The position numbers and the translations under genes are program-made. A stretch of 64,000 nucleotides of DNA, from contig NZ_UWOT01000012.1 of NCBI RefSeq assembly GCF_900604535.1, positions 31,946 to 95,945 on the forward strand. Direction: 5' to 3'. Position 1 is the stretch's first letter; the number at the start of each line of letters is the position of its first letter. This document shows positions 36,695 to 45,526 of the stretch, piece after piece. The notes beneath the pieces are model-generated. The model made no database searches. It was given only the letters and a program-made list of their open reading frames with translations, and had not been told where the DNA came from. Source of the DNA: Romboutsia_E sp900604535. GTDB lineage: Bacteria; Bacillota; Clostridia; Peptostreptococcales; Peptostreptococcaceae.

Positions 36695-37381
36695 CTAACC
36701 TTCCATTATAATGTTTTCTTTTACACTTCCATATAATATTTTTATATATTTATTTTCTTTTTTAATAAGTTTGATAAGTTCTTTTGTTAAACATTTATAC
36801 CTTTCATTCTCAACTTTATTTATAAATAAAATTTTTTCACCTACTGAATTTTTAAATAATCCATTTTCATTTAATATCATATTTTTTAAGTGTATAAGAT
36901 TTACTTTTTCTTCTTTGCATTTACTTATTTCTATAAATCTACTTAGATTATGTATATTTTCCATATTTATATCCATATCATATGATGTTATGTCTACTAT
37001 ACCTATAACTTTATTACTCTTAGGATATATCACTGGTTCATTATCTCTCCATCCTTTTAGCTTCTTTTTTTTAGAACCATCACCCTCTATAAGAATTAAG
37101 TCAAAGTTTACTTCTATTTCTTCTATTTCTTTAAAATTTAAACCGACTACTTTATTTTCCTCATTTATATATCTTCCAGCTAATGTAACTCCAAAATCTT
37201 TTAAAAATTTAAATTCATCATCACTTTTTTTCATAATTAACTTATCATAGCTTTCTTTTTGAGGCAAATAAATCTTAGTAGTTGTAGTTGACAGTACCCT
37301 AAGTGATTTTCTATGTTTTTGGGCTAAAAGTTTTATAAATGATGTTTTTCCTCCTGCACCAACTACTGTTATAATTTCCAT
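36695..37381 (-). CDS. yqeC: Selenium-dependent hydroxylase accessory protein YqeC
   Basis: This 228-residue protein starts with a P-loop-like GAGGKTS near residue 8, then STTTKIYLP, a central LILIEGDGSKKKKLKGW motif and a conserved EPVIY region. YqeC is a marker of selenium-dependent molybdenum hydroxylases and probably helps insert the labile selenium or the cofactor. It leads the three-gene set. YqeB, its usual partner, and the hydroxylase itself are not seen here, so the link to selenium is based on family knowledge. Confidence 0.82.
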   Translation of the reverse strand: MEIITVVGAGGKTSFIKLLAQKHRKSLRVLSTTTTKIYLPQKESYDKLIMKKSDDEFKFLKDFGVTLAGRYINEENKVVGLNFKEIEEIEVNFDLILIEGDGSKKKKLKGWRDNEPVIYPKSNKVIGIVDITSYDMDINMENIHNLSRFIEISKCKEEKVNLIHLKNMILNENGLFKNSVGEKILFINKVENERYKCLTKELIKLIKKENKYIKILYGSVKENIIMEG

Positions 37382-37418
37382 AATTTAATCCTTTCACATA
37401 ATTATATAATAACATAAA

Positions 37419-37475
37419 AAAAGACCTGCCTCAAAATACCTTTTAAACAAAGTTTATTTTAAAACAGATCAATTA
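37419..37475 (-). terminator. Terminator of the queT/FtsZ-like unit
   Basis: Bulged stem with arms GACCTG-CTCAAAATA and TATTTT-AAACAGATC, followed by seven T on the minus strand. It lies 15 bases after the stop of the FtsZ-like gene. Confidence 0.6.
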
Positions 37476-37489
37476 TATTATATAATATA

Positions 37490-38215
37490 TTAGTTATAAA
37501 TTAATCCAAACTTAATTTGGTTGTTGCAATTTTCATTCATATACAATGAGAATATTATATCATATGTTGATGCTGATTTTTCTTGAATACAAGTTAATAT
37601 GTCATATAGTAACACTATTGCATCTTCACTTTTATCCATTTCTACAAGCATTACTCCTTTTTTCTCTATAAAATCGCTACCTGCTTCTTTCATCTCGCTT
37701 AAAAGTTTATCTGCTATTTCACTAGGACTATTTTCTCTAGTAAAGTTTTCAAAATTATATCTTACTCCACCTTCACTAGCAAAAAGCTCTTTTAAGTCGG
37801 TTAAGTCTATGCTTATAGCACAATCATCACTTACTGCCTCTATCATCATATTTATTATATTCATTATTTTTGTAGTATTATATTGACTTATCATGAATTC
37901 TTGATTTAATCCTAGTTCTTCTTTATGTTCTTTATCTGATGAGTTAAGACCTATTGATAATACTCTTCTTTCTCCTGCCATAAAAGCTATTGCTTTTACT
38001 ATGTCTACTGCTCTTTTATCTTGTGTAGAGTAAGTTAATAAAAGTATATCAACTCCATCAAGCAATTCTCTAACATATTCTTTATCTACATCTTGATTGA
38101 TATTTATTTTTTCAGTATCCACATTTTCTTTAACTACATTATATATAGACTCTAGGTTGGAAATTCCTTCATTCCCTATTCCTATTATCTTTGCACTTTT
38201 AGTTATCTTTTCCAT
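37490..38215 (-). CDS. FtsZ/tubulin-fold protein lacking the GTP-binding signature
   Basis: This 241-residue protein follows the FtsZ order. It begins with SAKIIGIGNEGISNLESI, which fits the T1-loop strand (KVIGVGGGGNNAV in FtsZ). Next comes VDILLLTYSTQDKRAVDIVKAI where FtsZ has GGGTGTG, and this site is lost. Then come INMMIEAVSDDCAISIDLTD (FtsZ GLINLDFADV), VRYNFENF (FtsZ ALMGIG) and a C-terminal half with KKGVMLVEMDKSEDAIVLLY (FtsZ GVLMNITGG). It ends after the core with no tail for FtsA or membrane binding. It probably cannot bind GTP in the classic way. It is 36 bases after queT on the same strand and shares its transcript. Confidence 0.6.
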   Translation of the reverse strand: MEKITKSAKIIGIGNEGISNLESIYNVVKENVDTEKININQDVDKEYVRELLDGVDILLLTYSTQDKRAVDIVKAIAFMAGERRVLSIGLNSSDKEHKEELGLNQEFMISQYNTTKIMNIINMMIEAVSDDCAISIDLTDLKELFASEGGVRYNFENFTRENSPSEIADKLLSEMKEAGSDFIEKKGVMLVEMDKSEDAIVLLYDILTCIQEKSASTYDIIFSLYMNENCNNQIKFGLIYN

Positions 38216-38251
38216 TGTACTTCTCCTTACGGTTTTTATCTAATATATCAA

Positions 38252-38752
38252 TTAAAACATATTCTTTAAATATTTTCCATATTTATTATTAACAACTTTG
38301 AATAAAATAACACCTACTATAGTTACTACAACAAATTGTCCAAGTCCAACTTCTAACATAGATAAAAATAATGGATATCCAAAAAACACGTTTAGCTGTA
38401 TTCCAACTATTATAGCATTTACAACAACAGGCCATAAAGATGCAACAAGTACTGTACTTTTTTTATCTCTCATGTATTTTCCTGTTAAGTACACTAAGTA
38501 TGCACTTATAAATGTAGCTAATGTACCAAATATTATATCAGGAACACCATATGGTCCTAATATATTAGCTAAAAAGCATCCTAATGTAAGTCCTAATATA
38601 TATTCTTTACCTATTAACGGTAATAGCGTCATTACTTCTGATATCCTAAATTGTACTGGTCCATAACTTAAAATTGGTAATGCTAATGTTAATGCTGCGT
38701 ATAAAGCTGCAACTACTGCAGTTGTAGCTATTCTTTTAGTATTATTTTTCAT
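38252..38752 (-). CDS. queT: Queuosine precursor transporter QueT
   Basis: This 166-residue membrane protein of the QueT (DUF988) family is an ECF-type substrate-binding component with five to six hydrophobic segments. The block LSYGPVQFRISEVMTLLP is the family hallmark, with FGTLATFISAYLVYLTG and GQFVVVTIVG later. It imports a queuosine precursor such as preQ1 or queuine, and the preQ1-I riboswitch in its leader supports this. AGGAGG precedes the ATG. Confidence 0.93.
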   Translation of the reverse strand: MKNNTKRIATTAVVAALYAALTLALPILSYGPVQFRISEVMTLLPLIGKEYILGLTLGCFLANILGPYGVPDIIFGTLATFISAYLVYLTGKYMRDKKSTVLVASLWPVVVNAIIVGIQLNVFFGYPLFLSMLEVGLGQFVVVTIVGVILFKVVNNKYGKYLKNMF

Positions 38753-38806
38753 ATTTTCCTCCTAATAGCTAACTTATATATAAAGTCTTTTTATTTTATT
38801 ATTTCA

Positions 38807-38833
38807 TAAAAAAACCGTGGAAATCCACGGTTT
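38807..38833 (-). terminator. Terminator of the preQ1 leader
   Basis: Arms AAACCGTGGA and TCCACGGTTT, followed by a run of T on the minus strand. ACTACGGT in the aptamer tail can pair with ACCGTGG, giving the alternative structure of a switch. Confidence 0.85.
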
Positions 38834-38870
38834 ACATACAATTAGAATATTTTTAAAAATGCAATTTACC

Positions 38871-38912
38871 GTAGTTTTGTTTAAAGACAGGAGGTTTACG
38901 AACTGTCTAATT
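38871..38912 (-). ncRNA. preQ1-I riboswitch aptamer
   Basis: The minus-strand leader has AGACAG-TTC, then a short loop with AAAC-CTC and CTGTCT, followed by TTAAACAAAACTAC. This is the preQ1-I layout: a short P1 hairpin followed by an A-rich tail ending in AAACTA that folds into a pseudoknot. It lies just before a terminator and queT, so preQ1 should turn off import. Confidence 0.85.
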
Positions 38913-39026
38913 AAGTTTTCAATCTATTATATAATATTTCATTTATAAACTCAATAGAGTTATTTTTATAAATAAAAATTCATAACATTAATTAAGTTCA
39001 TTTATTATGAAATATCGGAGGAACTA

Positions 39027-39393
39027 TGCCTAAAAACAATAATTCCAAATCTAAGTGTAACTATTATAATATAAATAAATACTGTAACAATCTATCAAAT
39101 CAAATCAATTTCTTAGCAACTATATATGCTTCTATAATTTCAGAAGAAATCGAAGATGATGAAATTTTAGGATTGCTTGGCTCTTTTTGGTGGTTCTAGG
39201 TGAGCAAATTGGTTTATCTTCTGAAACTCGTATATTTTGTAAGTCTCAATTTGAAGAAGGTAATTCAGAAGATACTAATATAGAAGTTGAAGATGTTTTT
39301 GATTTCGATAGATGTAAATCAAAAACTCCTTCAAAACGTAATTATAAAAAAATCCGTAGAAAGGTTAAAAGAAGAAAAATACCTAAAAAATAA
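39027..39393 (+). pseudogene. Hypothetical gene split by a frameshift
   Basis: ATG at 39027 follows CGGAGGAAC. The first frame reads MPKNNNSKSKCNYYN and continues to EEIEDDEILGLLGSF, then hits TAG at 39204-39206. The continuation lies in the -1 frame from 39187 (VVLGEQIGLSSETRIFCK) and ends in a very basic tail (RRKVKRRKIPKK). Restoring one T in the T5 run at 39184-39188 gives one 122-residue protein. There is a hydrophobic middle helix region (INFLATIYASIISEE and LGSFLVVLGEQIG), similar in style to small conserved Peptostreptococcaceae proteins, function unknown. Confidence 0.65.
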
Positions 39394-39428
39394 AAGACTT
39401 ATGAAAATATTAATAATCATAAGTCTTT
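39393..39428. terminator. Bidirectional terminator between 39393 and 39448
   Basis: Arms AAAGACTTATGA and TCATAAGTCTTT with A/T flanks, between two converging genes. Confidence 0.8.
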
Positions 39429-39447
39429 ATTTTACTCTTAATCTATA

Positions 39448-40377
39448 TTATTCTCCATGAATATCTTTAACTTTATCTTTATCAAGCACTGCATCTTTTT
39501 CATTGTATGCTGCCTTGCTAAATATTTTTTCAGCTTCTTGTATATCTAATCCTTTTATATCCATTATATATATATCTGCTTCTCCAACTTTATCTTTATA
39601 AAGACCGTAAATATATGCAACAGCTTGAGGTAAAAATCCTAACAATCTAGCACCTACTGCGTCTGCTGCAACGGGATCTGTACTTGCAATTATGAGTCCT
39701 GGTGTATCTATTGCTTTTCCACTTGAAGGACCTGTACCTATCATAGCTTTATCACAACTTACTATAGATAAATCTATAGGTACTTTTTTCGCAAATGCTC
39801 TTATAAATCCATGTAAGTCTTCATGTATGCCTGTATTCTTTTTAGGATATCCATGAATCTCTGCTGGAGGCCATCCCATTGCAATATTTTTAATACTAGC
39901 TGTTACTGTAGCCTCTTCATGAACTTTTAGCTGTGTAAAAGATATTATTACATCTGCTTCTTCTAGTATTTTATTAATTGGAGTGGATTTAATTATTTCA
40001 TGGTCTAATCTTAAATCTATATAAGGTCCATAATTTAAGTCTATAAAATCTACGCCTTCTTATGAAATTATTTTATCATATCCCGTTTGTATCATTATAT
40101 CTGGTGTTTTAGCTCCACCTGATCCCGTTGCAATATAAATTTTATCTACTTCTTTTGATTTTACATATCTAATTAAAGTTTTTAATGTTTTAGGTCCTAC
40201 TACAGATCCTGTATTTGGTTTTTTATCATTCACCCAGTTAGGTGTTATTATAACTGTATCTCCTTTTTCTATTACCTTATCTATAGGTAACATATCTAAA
40301 GCTTTCTCCAATGATTTACTTTCAGTAAGCGCTTTGGTAATAGCAACCACAGGCTCTTTAACTTTACGAGTTCTCAT
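39448..40377 (-). pseudogene. DUF362 protein with an in-frame stop
   Basis: The full frame is 310 codons, in one phase, but carries a TAA at 40060-40062 about one third of the way in. Before the stop: PNWVNDKKPNTG, YIATGSGGAKTPD; after it: GVDFIDLNYGPY, ISFTQLKVHEEATVTA-type text, NIAMGWPPAEIHGYPKK and TPGLIIASTDPVAADAVGARLLGF, all DUF362 motifs. No ferredoxin domain follows, unlike the paralogue at 51544. The TAA could come from CAA by a C-to-T change. Function of DUF362 proteins in anaerobes is uncertain (iron-sulfur linked). Confidence 0.85.
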
Positions 40378-40493
40378 ATTTACACCTCTTTTTTATAATC
40401 TAGTATATTTAAATTATTTGTAAAATCCTCATATTTACACCTTTATAATCATAAATTTCATTAAGTATATTATTTTAGTTAGCAGGTGATTTT

Positions 40494-41696
40494 TTGCGTT
40501 TATTTAGAACATATAAAAAGCCAGTTAAGTTAGAACTGGCAACAAGTCTACTACTTATATTTTCAACTTTATTGGCCCTATTTATTTATAATAGCCCTCT
40601 TAGAGGCATTTATAAGCATGTATTCAATAGAATTTATATAACTCCAAACTTTTCATTACATATGTTTATAAATGATTTCTTAATGGCTATATTTTTTCTA
40701 GTAGCAGGACTTGAAATTAAGCATGAAATATTATATGGTAATTTATCCTCTTTAAAAAAAGCTTCTTTCCCTATTATTGCATCAATTGGAGGAGTTACTG
40801 TTCCGGCATTGATATATTTCATTTTTAATAAAAATACACCTTTAATAAATGGTATTTGCATACCTATATCTACTGATATAGCTTTTGCTATTGGCCTATT
40901 TTTATTATTTAGAAATAAATTAAATCCTTCACTTAAGATTTTTTTATTATCTTTAGCTGTGGTAGATGACTTAATTTCTATTGCTGCTATTGGATTAATC
41001 TACTCTTTAGATATAGACTTATTTTACTTAATTATTGGACTTTTAATACTAATTACACTTTGTATTGCAAACAAAATTTTTAATGTAGAAAGTGTTACAT
41101 ATTATCTTATAGGTGGAGCCTGCCTTTGGTATTTTATTCATTTAAGCGGAGTTCATTCTACTATTAGTGGTATATTACTTGCAATTGCAGTTCCATCTAA
41201 ACCAAATATAAGAAATGTAAGTACCTTGGAAAGATTACAAAAATTCTTAGTTCCAATAAATAGTTTATTAATTATTCCTTTATTTGCATTTGCTAATACT
41301 GGTGTATCTCTTTCATATGATCTAACTTTTTCTCATGCACCAACACTATCATTAGGTATAATTTTAGGACTTTGTATTGGTAAACCACTTGGAATTATGC
41401 TATTTTCCTACATATCTTGTTTATTAAAAATCACAGAAAAACCAACTTATATAAGCTGGAGCTCCATTTTCTTAGTTTCTTTAATAGCTGGTATAGGATT
41501 TACAATGGCTATTTTCGTTTCTGAAGTTGCTTTTATAAGAGATGCAGCTCTTATAAATATTGCTAAAATGTCTATATTGTGTTCAGCAGTTATATCCATA
41601 TTCTCGACTAGTATAGCTATATATATCTATAGTCATATGAATAATAAGTCTCAAAGAAACTCCTCTATTAAACCTAATAAATACCATATCTCATAG
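40494..41696 (+). CDS. nhaA: Na+/H+ antiporter NhaA
   Basis: This 400-residue membrane protein exchanges Na+ and H+ for pH and sodium homeostasis. Family blocks are MAIFFLVAGLEIKHEI, PISTDIAFAIGL and the paired aspartates in LAVVDDLISIAAIG that bind the ions. SGIGFTMAIFVSEVAF-like text (AGIGFTMAIFVSEVA) marks the C-terminal half. The start is TTG at 40494 with AGGTG just upstream. A terminator follows. Confidence 0.95.
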   Translation: MRLFRTYKKPVKLELATSLLLIFSTLLALFIYNSPLRGIYKHVFNRIYITPNFSLHMFINDFLMAIFFLVAGLEIKHEILYGNLSSLKKASFPIIASIGGVTVPALIYFIFNKNTPLINGICIPISTDIAFAIGLFLLFRNKLNPSLKIFLLSLAVVDDLISIAAIGLIYSLDIDLFYLIIGLLILITLCIANKIFNVESVTYYLIGGACLWYFIHLSGVHSTISGILLAIAVPSKPNIRNVSTLERLQKFLVPINSLLIIPLFAFANTGVSLSYDLTFSHAPTLSLGIILGLCIGKPLGIMLFSYISCLLKITEKPTYISWSSIFLVSLIAGIGFTMAIFVSEVAFIRDAALINIAKMSILCSAVISIFSTSIAIYIYSHMNNKSQRNSSIKPNKYHIS

Positions 41697-41708
41697 TTAT
41701 AATTTATA

Positions 41709-41755
41709 AAAAATAAGCGTCATTTTGATTTTAATCTAATAACGCTTATTTTTTC
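41709..41755 (+). terminator. Terminator after nhaA
   Basis: Arms AAAATAAGCGT and ACGCTTATTTT around an AT-rich loop, followed by T. Confidence 0.8.
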
Positions 41756-41885
41756 TTATTTTAGTTTTAGTACTCACTAAAATAAGAAAGATTATTCCTA
41801 CAATAATCTTGAATCATATAACTTATGAATATTTAATATTATGTACTATATACTTAAGTTTATTTATAAGGGAGAGTCATATTAT

Positions 41886-42758
41886 ATGGTAGATAAATTC
41901 ATAAGTCTAAAAAACAAATATGATAATTTAATTAGATTTTTATTAATGTTTTTTGGTATATTCTTATCAGCAATAGGTATTAATGCTTTTTTAACGCCTG
42001 CAAAACTCTTAAGTGGTGGTGTTGCAGGTATAAGTGTAATACTAAATCAAGTCTTTGGATTCAACCAAGGTATTTGTACCTTTCTAATTAATATACCTAT
42101 ATTTTTAGTAGGTATAAAGTATCTTGATAAAAAATTCCTAATTTTTAGCTTTATAAATATGTTTCTATTTTCTTTTGCATTAGGTATAACTCAAGACTTA
42201 TATAAGTACATAAATTTAAATGATCCTATGATTCAATGTATTTATGGTGGAATACTAAATGGAGCTGGTGTAGGTATTATATTTAAATCTCAAGCATGTG
42301 TTGGTGGTTTAGATATAGTTGCTGCATGTGGCAAAAGACAATTTAACATAGAAATGAAAAATACATTTTTGTCTGTTAATTTTTTTGTAGTAAGTTTAGG
42401 TGGAATATTATTTGGGTTTAAACCTGCTTTATATACCTTAATAGCAATGTATTTGACTTCTCATGTAATGGATATTGTTAAAGATTCCTTTAATAGTCAA
42501 AAATCAATAATTGTTGTTACTGATTTTGATAAAAAAATAGCTGAAAATATAATGGTTAAATTAGGTAGGGGTGTAACTTATTTAGAAGCAGAAGGTGCTT
42601 ATACTCACCACAAGAAAAAAATACTTTATTGTATTGTTAAGTCTAGTGAAATAGCAAGGTTTAAGGATTTAGTTTATTCCATTGATGATAAATCCTTAGT
42701 CTGTATAAATGATGTTAATGAGGTAAGAGGAGGTGGATTTAAAGGTAAATATTTATAA
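41886..42758 (+). CDS. YitT family membrane protein (DUF161 + DUF2179)
   Basis: This 290-residue protein has five to six hydrophobic segments in the first 200 residues (FLLMFFGIFLSAIGINAFL, LSGGVAGISVILNQVFG, GIIFKSQACVGGLDIVA), then the soluble DUF2179 domain with YLEAEGAYTHHKKKILYCIV and a final DVNEVRGGGFKGKY. The function of YitT proteins is unknown. The start at 41886 has AAGGGAGAG upstream; a longer frame from 41841 adds 15 unmatched residues. Confidence 0.88.
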   Translation: MVDKFISLKNKYDNLIRFLLMFFGIFLSAIGINAFLTPAKLLSGGVAGISVILNQVFGFNQGICTFLINIPIFLVGIKYLDKKFLIFSFINMFLFSFALGITQDLYKYINLNDPMIQCIYGGILNGAGVGIIFKSQACVGGLDIVAACGKRQFNIEMKNTFLSVNFFVVSLGGILFGFKPALYTLIAMYLTSHVMDIVKDSFNSQKSIIVVTDFDKKIAENIMVKLGRGVTYLEAEGAYTHHKKKILYCIVKSSEIARFKDLVYSIDDKSLVCINDVNEVRGGGFKGKYL

Positions 42759-42811
42759 AAATTAATAGCCTAAATAAATAATAGATTATTTATTTAGGCT
42801 ATTAATTTTTA
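42757..42811. terminator. Bidirectional terminator after the YitT gene
   Basis: A near-perfect arm pair of about 24 bases (AAAAATTAATAGCCTAAATAAAT and complement), between converging genes. Confidence 0.9.
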
Positions 42812-43069
42812 TTTATTAGGATTCGTAGCTTCTTCAAGTTCTATTAAATACCTTATCGCTTCATCCCTATTATTTTTACACATTTCTTCACAGGGCTCAA
42901 GTTTTCCACATACTTTTGGCCTTTTAGGATCTTTAAATATCATACACATGTTATTTTCATCTAGTTGAATACATCTTACTCCTGATGGTTTTCCTTTTTC
43001 CATTCCCGGTATAGGAGATGATATAGATGGAGCTATGCAACATGCTCCACAATTAGGTCTGCACTTCAT
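42809..43069 (-). CDS. YkgJ-type cysteine-rich metal-binding protein
   Basis: This 86-residue protein has the zinc/iron-chelating layout: CRPNCGACC at the N-terminus, VRCIQLDENNMCMIF, and RPKVCGKLEPCEEMC. ATG at 43067-43069 follows AAGGAGAG; the longer frame adds 14 unmatched residues. It probably binds a metal cluster, with unknown role. It stands alone on the minus strand. Confidence 0.8.
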   Translation of the reverse strand: MKCRPNCGACCIAPSISSPIPGMEKGKPSGVRCIQLDENNMCMIFKDPKRPKVCGKLEPCEEMCKNNRDEAIRYLIELEEATNPNK

Positions 43070-43214
43070 AGTTATTCTCTCCTTAATTATTATATTTTTA
43101 TATAATATCATAAAATCCTATTTCTTATAAAGTTCAAATGTATTATTTCTATAAATATATAAATAATATATTTATGAAATTAAAAATTTATAAACATCTA
43201 GGAGGTCAATATGA

Positions 43215-45131
43215 ATGAGTAAAAAATTATCTAAAGACGCATATGGTGGTGTCCATGGAAAAGACTATGTTCCATACATAAGTGATAACTCTAAACCAGG
43301 TGCAAATATTGCAGTAATTATAATAGGACTAGTCTTATCTGTTTTATTTGCTGCTTCAACTGCTTATTCTGGTATGAAATCTGGTCTTACAGTCGCTGCA
43401 GGTATACCTGGTTCTATAATAGGTTCTGCTTTTATAGCTGCCTTTGCTAAGCAAAAAGGATTACTTGGTAAAAATATTGTACAAGGTATGGCAAGTGGTG
43501 GCGAATCTGTTGCTAGTGGTATGATATTTGTATTACCAGCTGTACTTTTAATCGGTGCTAATGTTACTTTCTTAGAAGGATTTTTAACTGGTGTTGGCGG
43601 TGTTTTATTTGGAGTTGGAGTTGCTTCTTTAGTTCATAACTATTTAATAGTTGAAGAACATGGTAACTTAATGTATCCAGAATCAATGGCAATTTCTGAA
43701 ACGCTTGTTGCTTCAGAAGGTGCTGGAGATTCAATGAAATATATGGGAATAGGTTTTGGAATAAGTGGTATAATAACAGTCTTAACAGGATCATTCTTAA
43801 ATATAACTAATAATGTAATAAGCTTTGTAAATGAAACCTTCTATAAATGGAAATTTGAACTTGAGGTCAATCCTTTACTATTAGGAATAGGGTTTATAGT
43901 TGGTATAGATGTATCACTTACTATGTTTGCAGGGTCTATTTTATCTAATTTTGGTATATTACCTTTAATAGGCTACTTTGCTGAATTAGCTGGTATTGAT
44001 GCCATAGTATGGAATGATCCCGGAACTGCTATATATGCAATGCAAGTTAATAATATTGCTAGTAGTTATGTTAAATATATCGGTGCTGGTATGATGCTTT
44101 GTGGTGGTATAATAGGTGCTGTTAGACTTATACCAACTATAGTAGCTTCTATACAAGAAACTCTAAGTGCTAAATCTTCGGATAATGATAGTAGTTCATC
44201 TCAAGGAACTATAATTTTACTGGGTGGTATTATAATTTTAGCTATTATCTCATTCTTTATGTCACGTAATATTACTATGGCAATAGTTGGGGTTGTAGTT
44301 GCTTTATTCTTATCTTTATTGTTTGTTATAGTTGCAGGTCGTTTAACTGGTACTATAGGTACGTCTAATCTTCCTGTTTCTGGTATGACTATAGCATCTT
44401 TAGTTATAATAACATTAGTATTTGTAGTTCTTGGATGGACTGATATAGCATCTAATAAATCACTACTACTATTTGCTAATTTTATAGTTGTTTCCATAGC
44501 TATAGCAGGAGGTTATTCTCAGTCTCAAAAAGTGACTTACATTATGGGCGGAAATAAAAATGAAATGCAAAGATATTTCTCATTAGCAGGTATAGTTGGT
44601 GTAACAGTTGTTGTTGGTACTATTTTAGTACTTGCAAATCAACTTGTAATAACTGGTGATAATCCTCCATTTGCACTACCTCAAGCTAACTTAATGTCGA
44701 CTTTGACTTCTGGTATAATGTCTGGACAGCTCCCTTGGGTTATGATAATAGTTGGTGTTGTTATAGGATTAGTTTTATTCATGTTAAACCTACCTATAAT
44801 GACTATAGCTATAGGTTTTTATTTACCAATAGCTACAACTTCAATAATCTTAGTTGGTGCATTAGTTCGTTATTTTATAGAATTATCATGTAAAACTGAA
44901 GAAGAAAAAGAATCTAAAGTATCAAATGGAATAAGTTTATCTTCTGGACTTGTGGCTGGTGGTTCTATAGTAGGACTTTTAGGTATAATACTTCAAGTTT
45001 CTGGAGTTATAAAAGGAATTGGTCCATCAGGATTCTTTGCTAGTAATACAATGGCTGCTATATTACTAATTCTTTTAATAATTTGTACTTCTATACCTAT
45101 TGTTACATCGAAGGTGAATAAACATGAATAA
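43215..45131 (+). CDS. OPT family oligopeptide transporter
   Basis: This 638-residue membrane protein has about 16 hydrophobic segments. The OPT core is clear: TAYSGMKSGLTVAAGIPGSI, VQGMASGGESVASGM, and PESMAISETLVASEGAG. OPT proteins import peptides or metal-chelate compounds. The ATG at 43215 follows AGGAGG by nine bases; an out-of-frame ATG at 43211 gives only three codons. Its last eight bases overlap the start of the PqqD-like gene, so the two are translationally coupled. Confidence 0.93.
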   Translation: MSKKLSKDAYGGVHGKDYVPYISDNSKPGANIAVIIIGLVLSVLFAASTAYSGMKSGLTVAAGIPGSIIGSAFIAAFAKQKGLLGKNIVQGMASGGESVASGMIFVLPAVLLIGANVTFLEGFLTGVGGVLFGVGVASLVHNYLIVEEHGNLMYPESMAISETLVASEGAGDSMKYMGIGFGISGIITVLTGSFLNITNNVISFVNETFYKWKFELEVNPLLLGIGFIVGIDVSLTMFAGSILSNFGILPLIGYFAELAGIDAIVWNDPGTAIYAMQVNNIASSYVKYIGAGMMLCGGIIGAVRLIPTIVASIQETLSAKSSDNDSSSSQGTIILLGGIIILAIISFFMSRNITMAIVGVVVALFLSLLFVIVAGRLTGTIGTSNLPVSGMTIASLVIITLVFVVLGWTDIASNKSLLLFANFIVVSIAIAGGYSQSQKVTYIMGGNKNEMQRYFSLAGIVGVTVVVGTILVLANQLVITGDNPPFALPQANLMSTLTSGIMSGQLPWVMIIVGVVIGLVLFMLNLPIMTIAIGFYLPIATTSIILVGALVRYFIELSCKTEEEKESKVSNGISLSSGLVAGGSIVGLLGIILQVSGVIKGIGPSGFFASNTMAAILLILLIICTSIPIVTSKVNKHE

Positions 45132-45465
45132 TAATGATATTTTAAATATTGTATTTAAGGTTTCTAATACGATAGAGTACAAGGTTAATGAAAGTAACAT
45201 TGTTACTATACTTGAAAAACAAGATCACAAAATTCAAAATTTTTTTAGAAGACTTCATTTTAAAATTCCAATGTATAAAGAAGTCACATTAGATAAATTT
45301 AGTAGTTTTGTATTTTTACAAATTGATGGTAAAAATACAGTTAAAGAAATTGGAGAGCATTTAGATAGTACTTATGGAGATAGTACACATCCTCTTTATG
45401 AGAGACTATTAATGTTTTTAAATCATATAAATGTAAACTGTAATTATATAGAAAGAATTTCTTAA
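45124..45465 (+). CDS. PqqD-like peptide-binding domain protein
   Basis: This 113-residue soluble protein has a C-terminal PqqD-type region: VFLQIDGKNTVKEIGEHLD followed by helix YGDSTHPLYERLLMFLNHI. PqqD-type domains hold peptides for radical SAM or other enzymes. Here there is no radical SAM gene; instead it overlaps the end of the OPT transporter gene, which suggests a role in peptide recognition or regulation for the transporter. That role is inference. Confidence 0.72.
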   Translation: MNNNDILNIVFKVSNTIEYKVNESNIVTILEKQDHKIQNFFRRLHFKIPMYKEVTLDKFSSFVFLQIDGKNTVKEIGEHLDSTYGDSTHPLYERLLMFLNHINVNCNYIERIS

Positions 45466-45472
45466 TTAATAA

Positions 45473-45520
45473 TAAGAAAGGTGGATATTAAATTTTGTTT
45501 AGTTATCTACCTTTCCTATT
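45473..45520 (+). terminator. Terminator after the OPT/PqqD pair
   Basis: Arms GAAAGGTGGATA and TATCTACCTTTC around a 16-base T-rich loop. It could also act for the converging hydrolase gene. Confidence 0.65.
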
Positions 45521-45526
45521 TTATAT

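Noticed and set aside
36711..37250. 179-codon plus-strand frame opposite yqeC
   Set aside because: Antisense shadow of yqeC with biased hydrophobic composition, no ribosome site and no family match.
39180..39210. Programmed -1 frameshift in the 39027 gene
   Set aside because: The site is a run of five T followed by GG without a canonical X XXY YYZ slippery heptamer and no downstream stem was seen. A lost T in the homopolymer is simpler.
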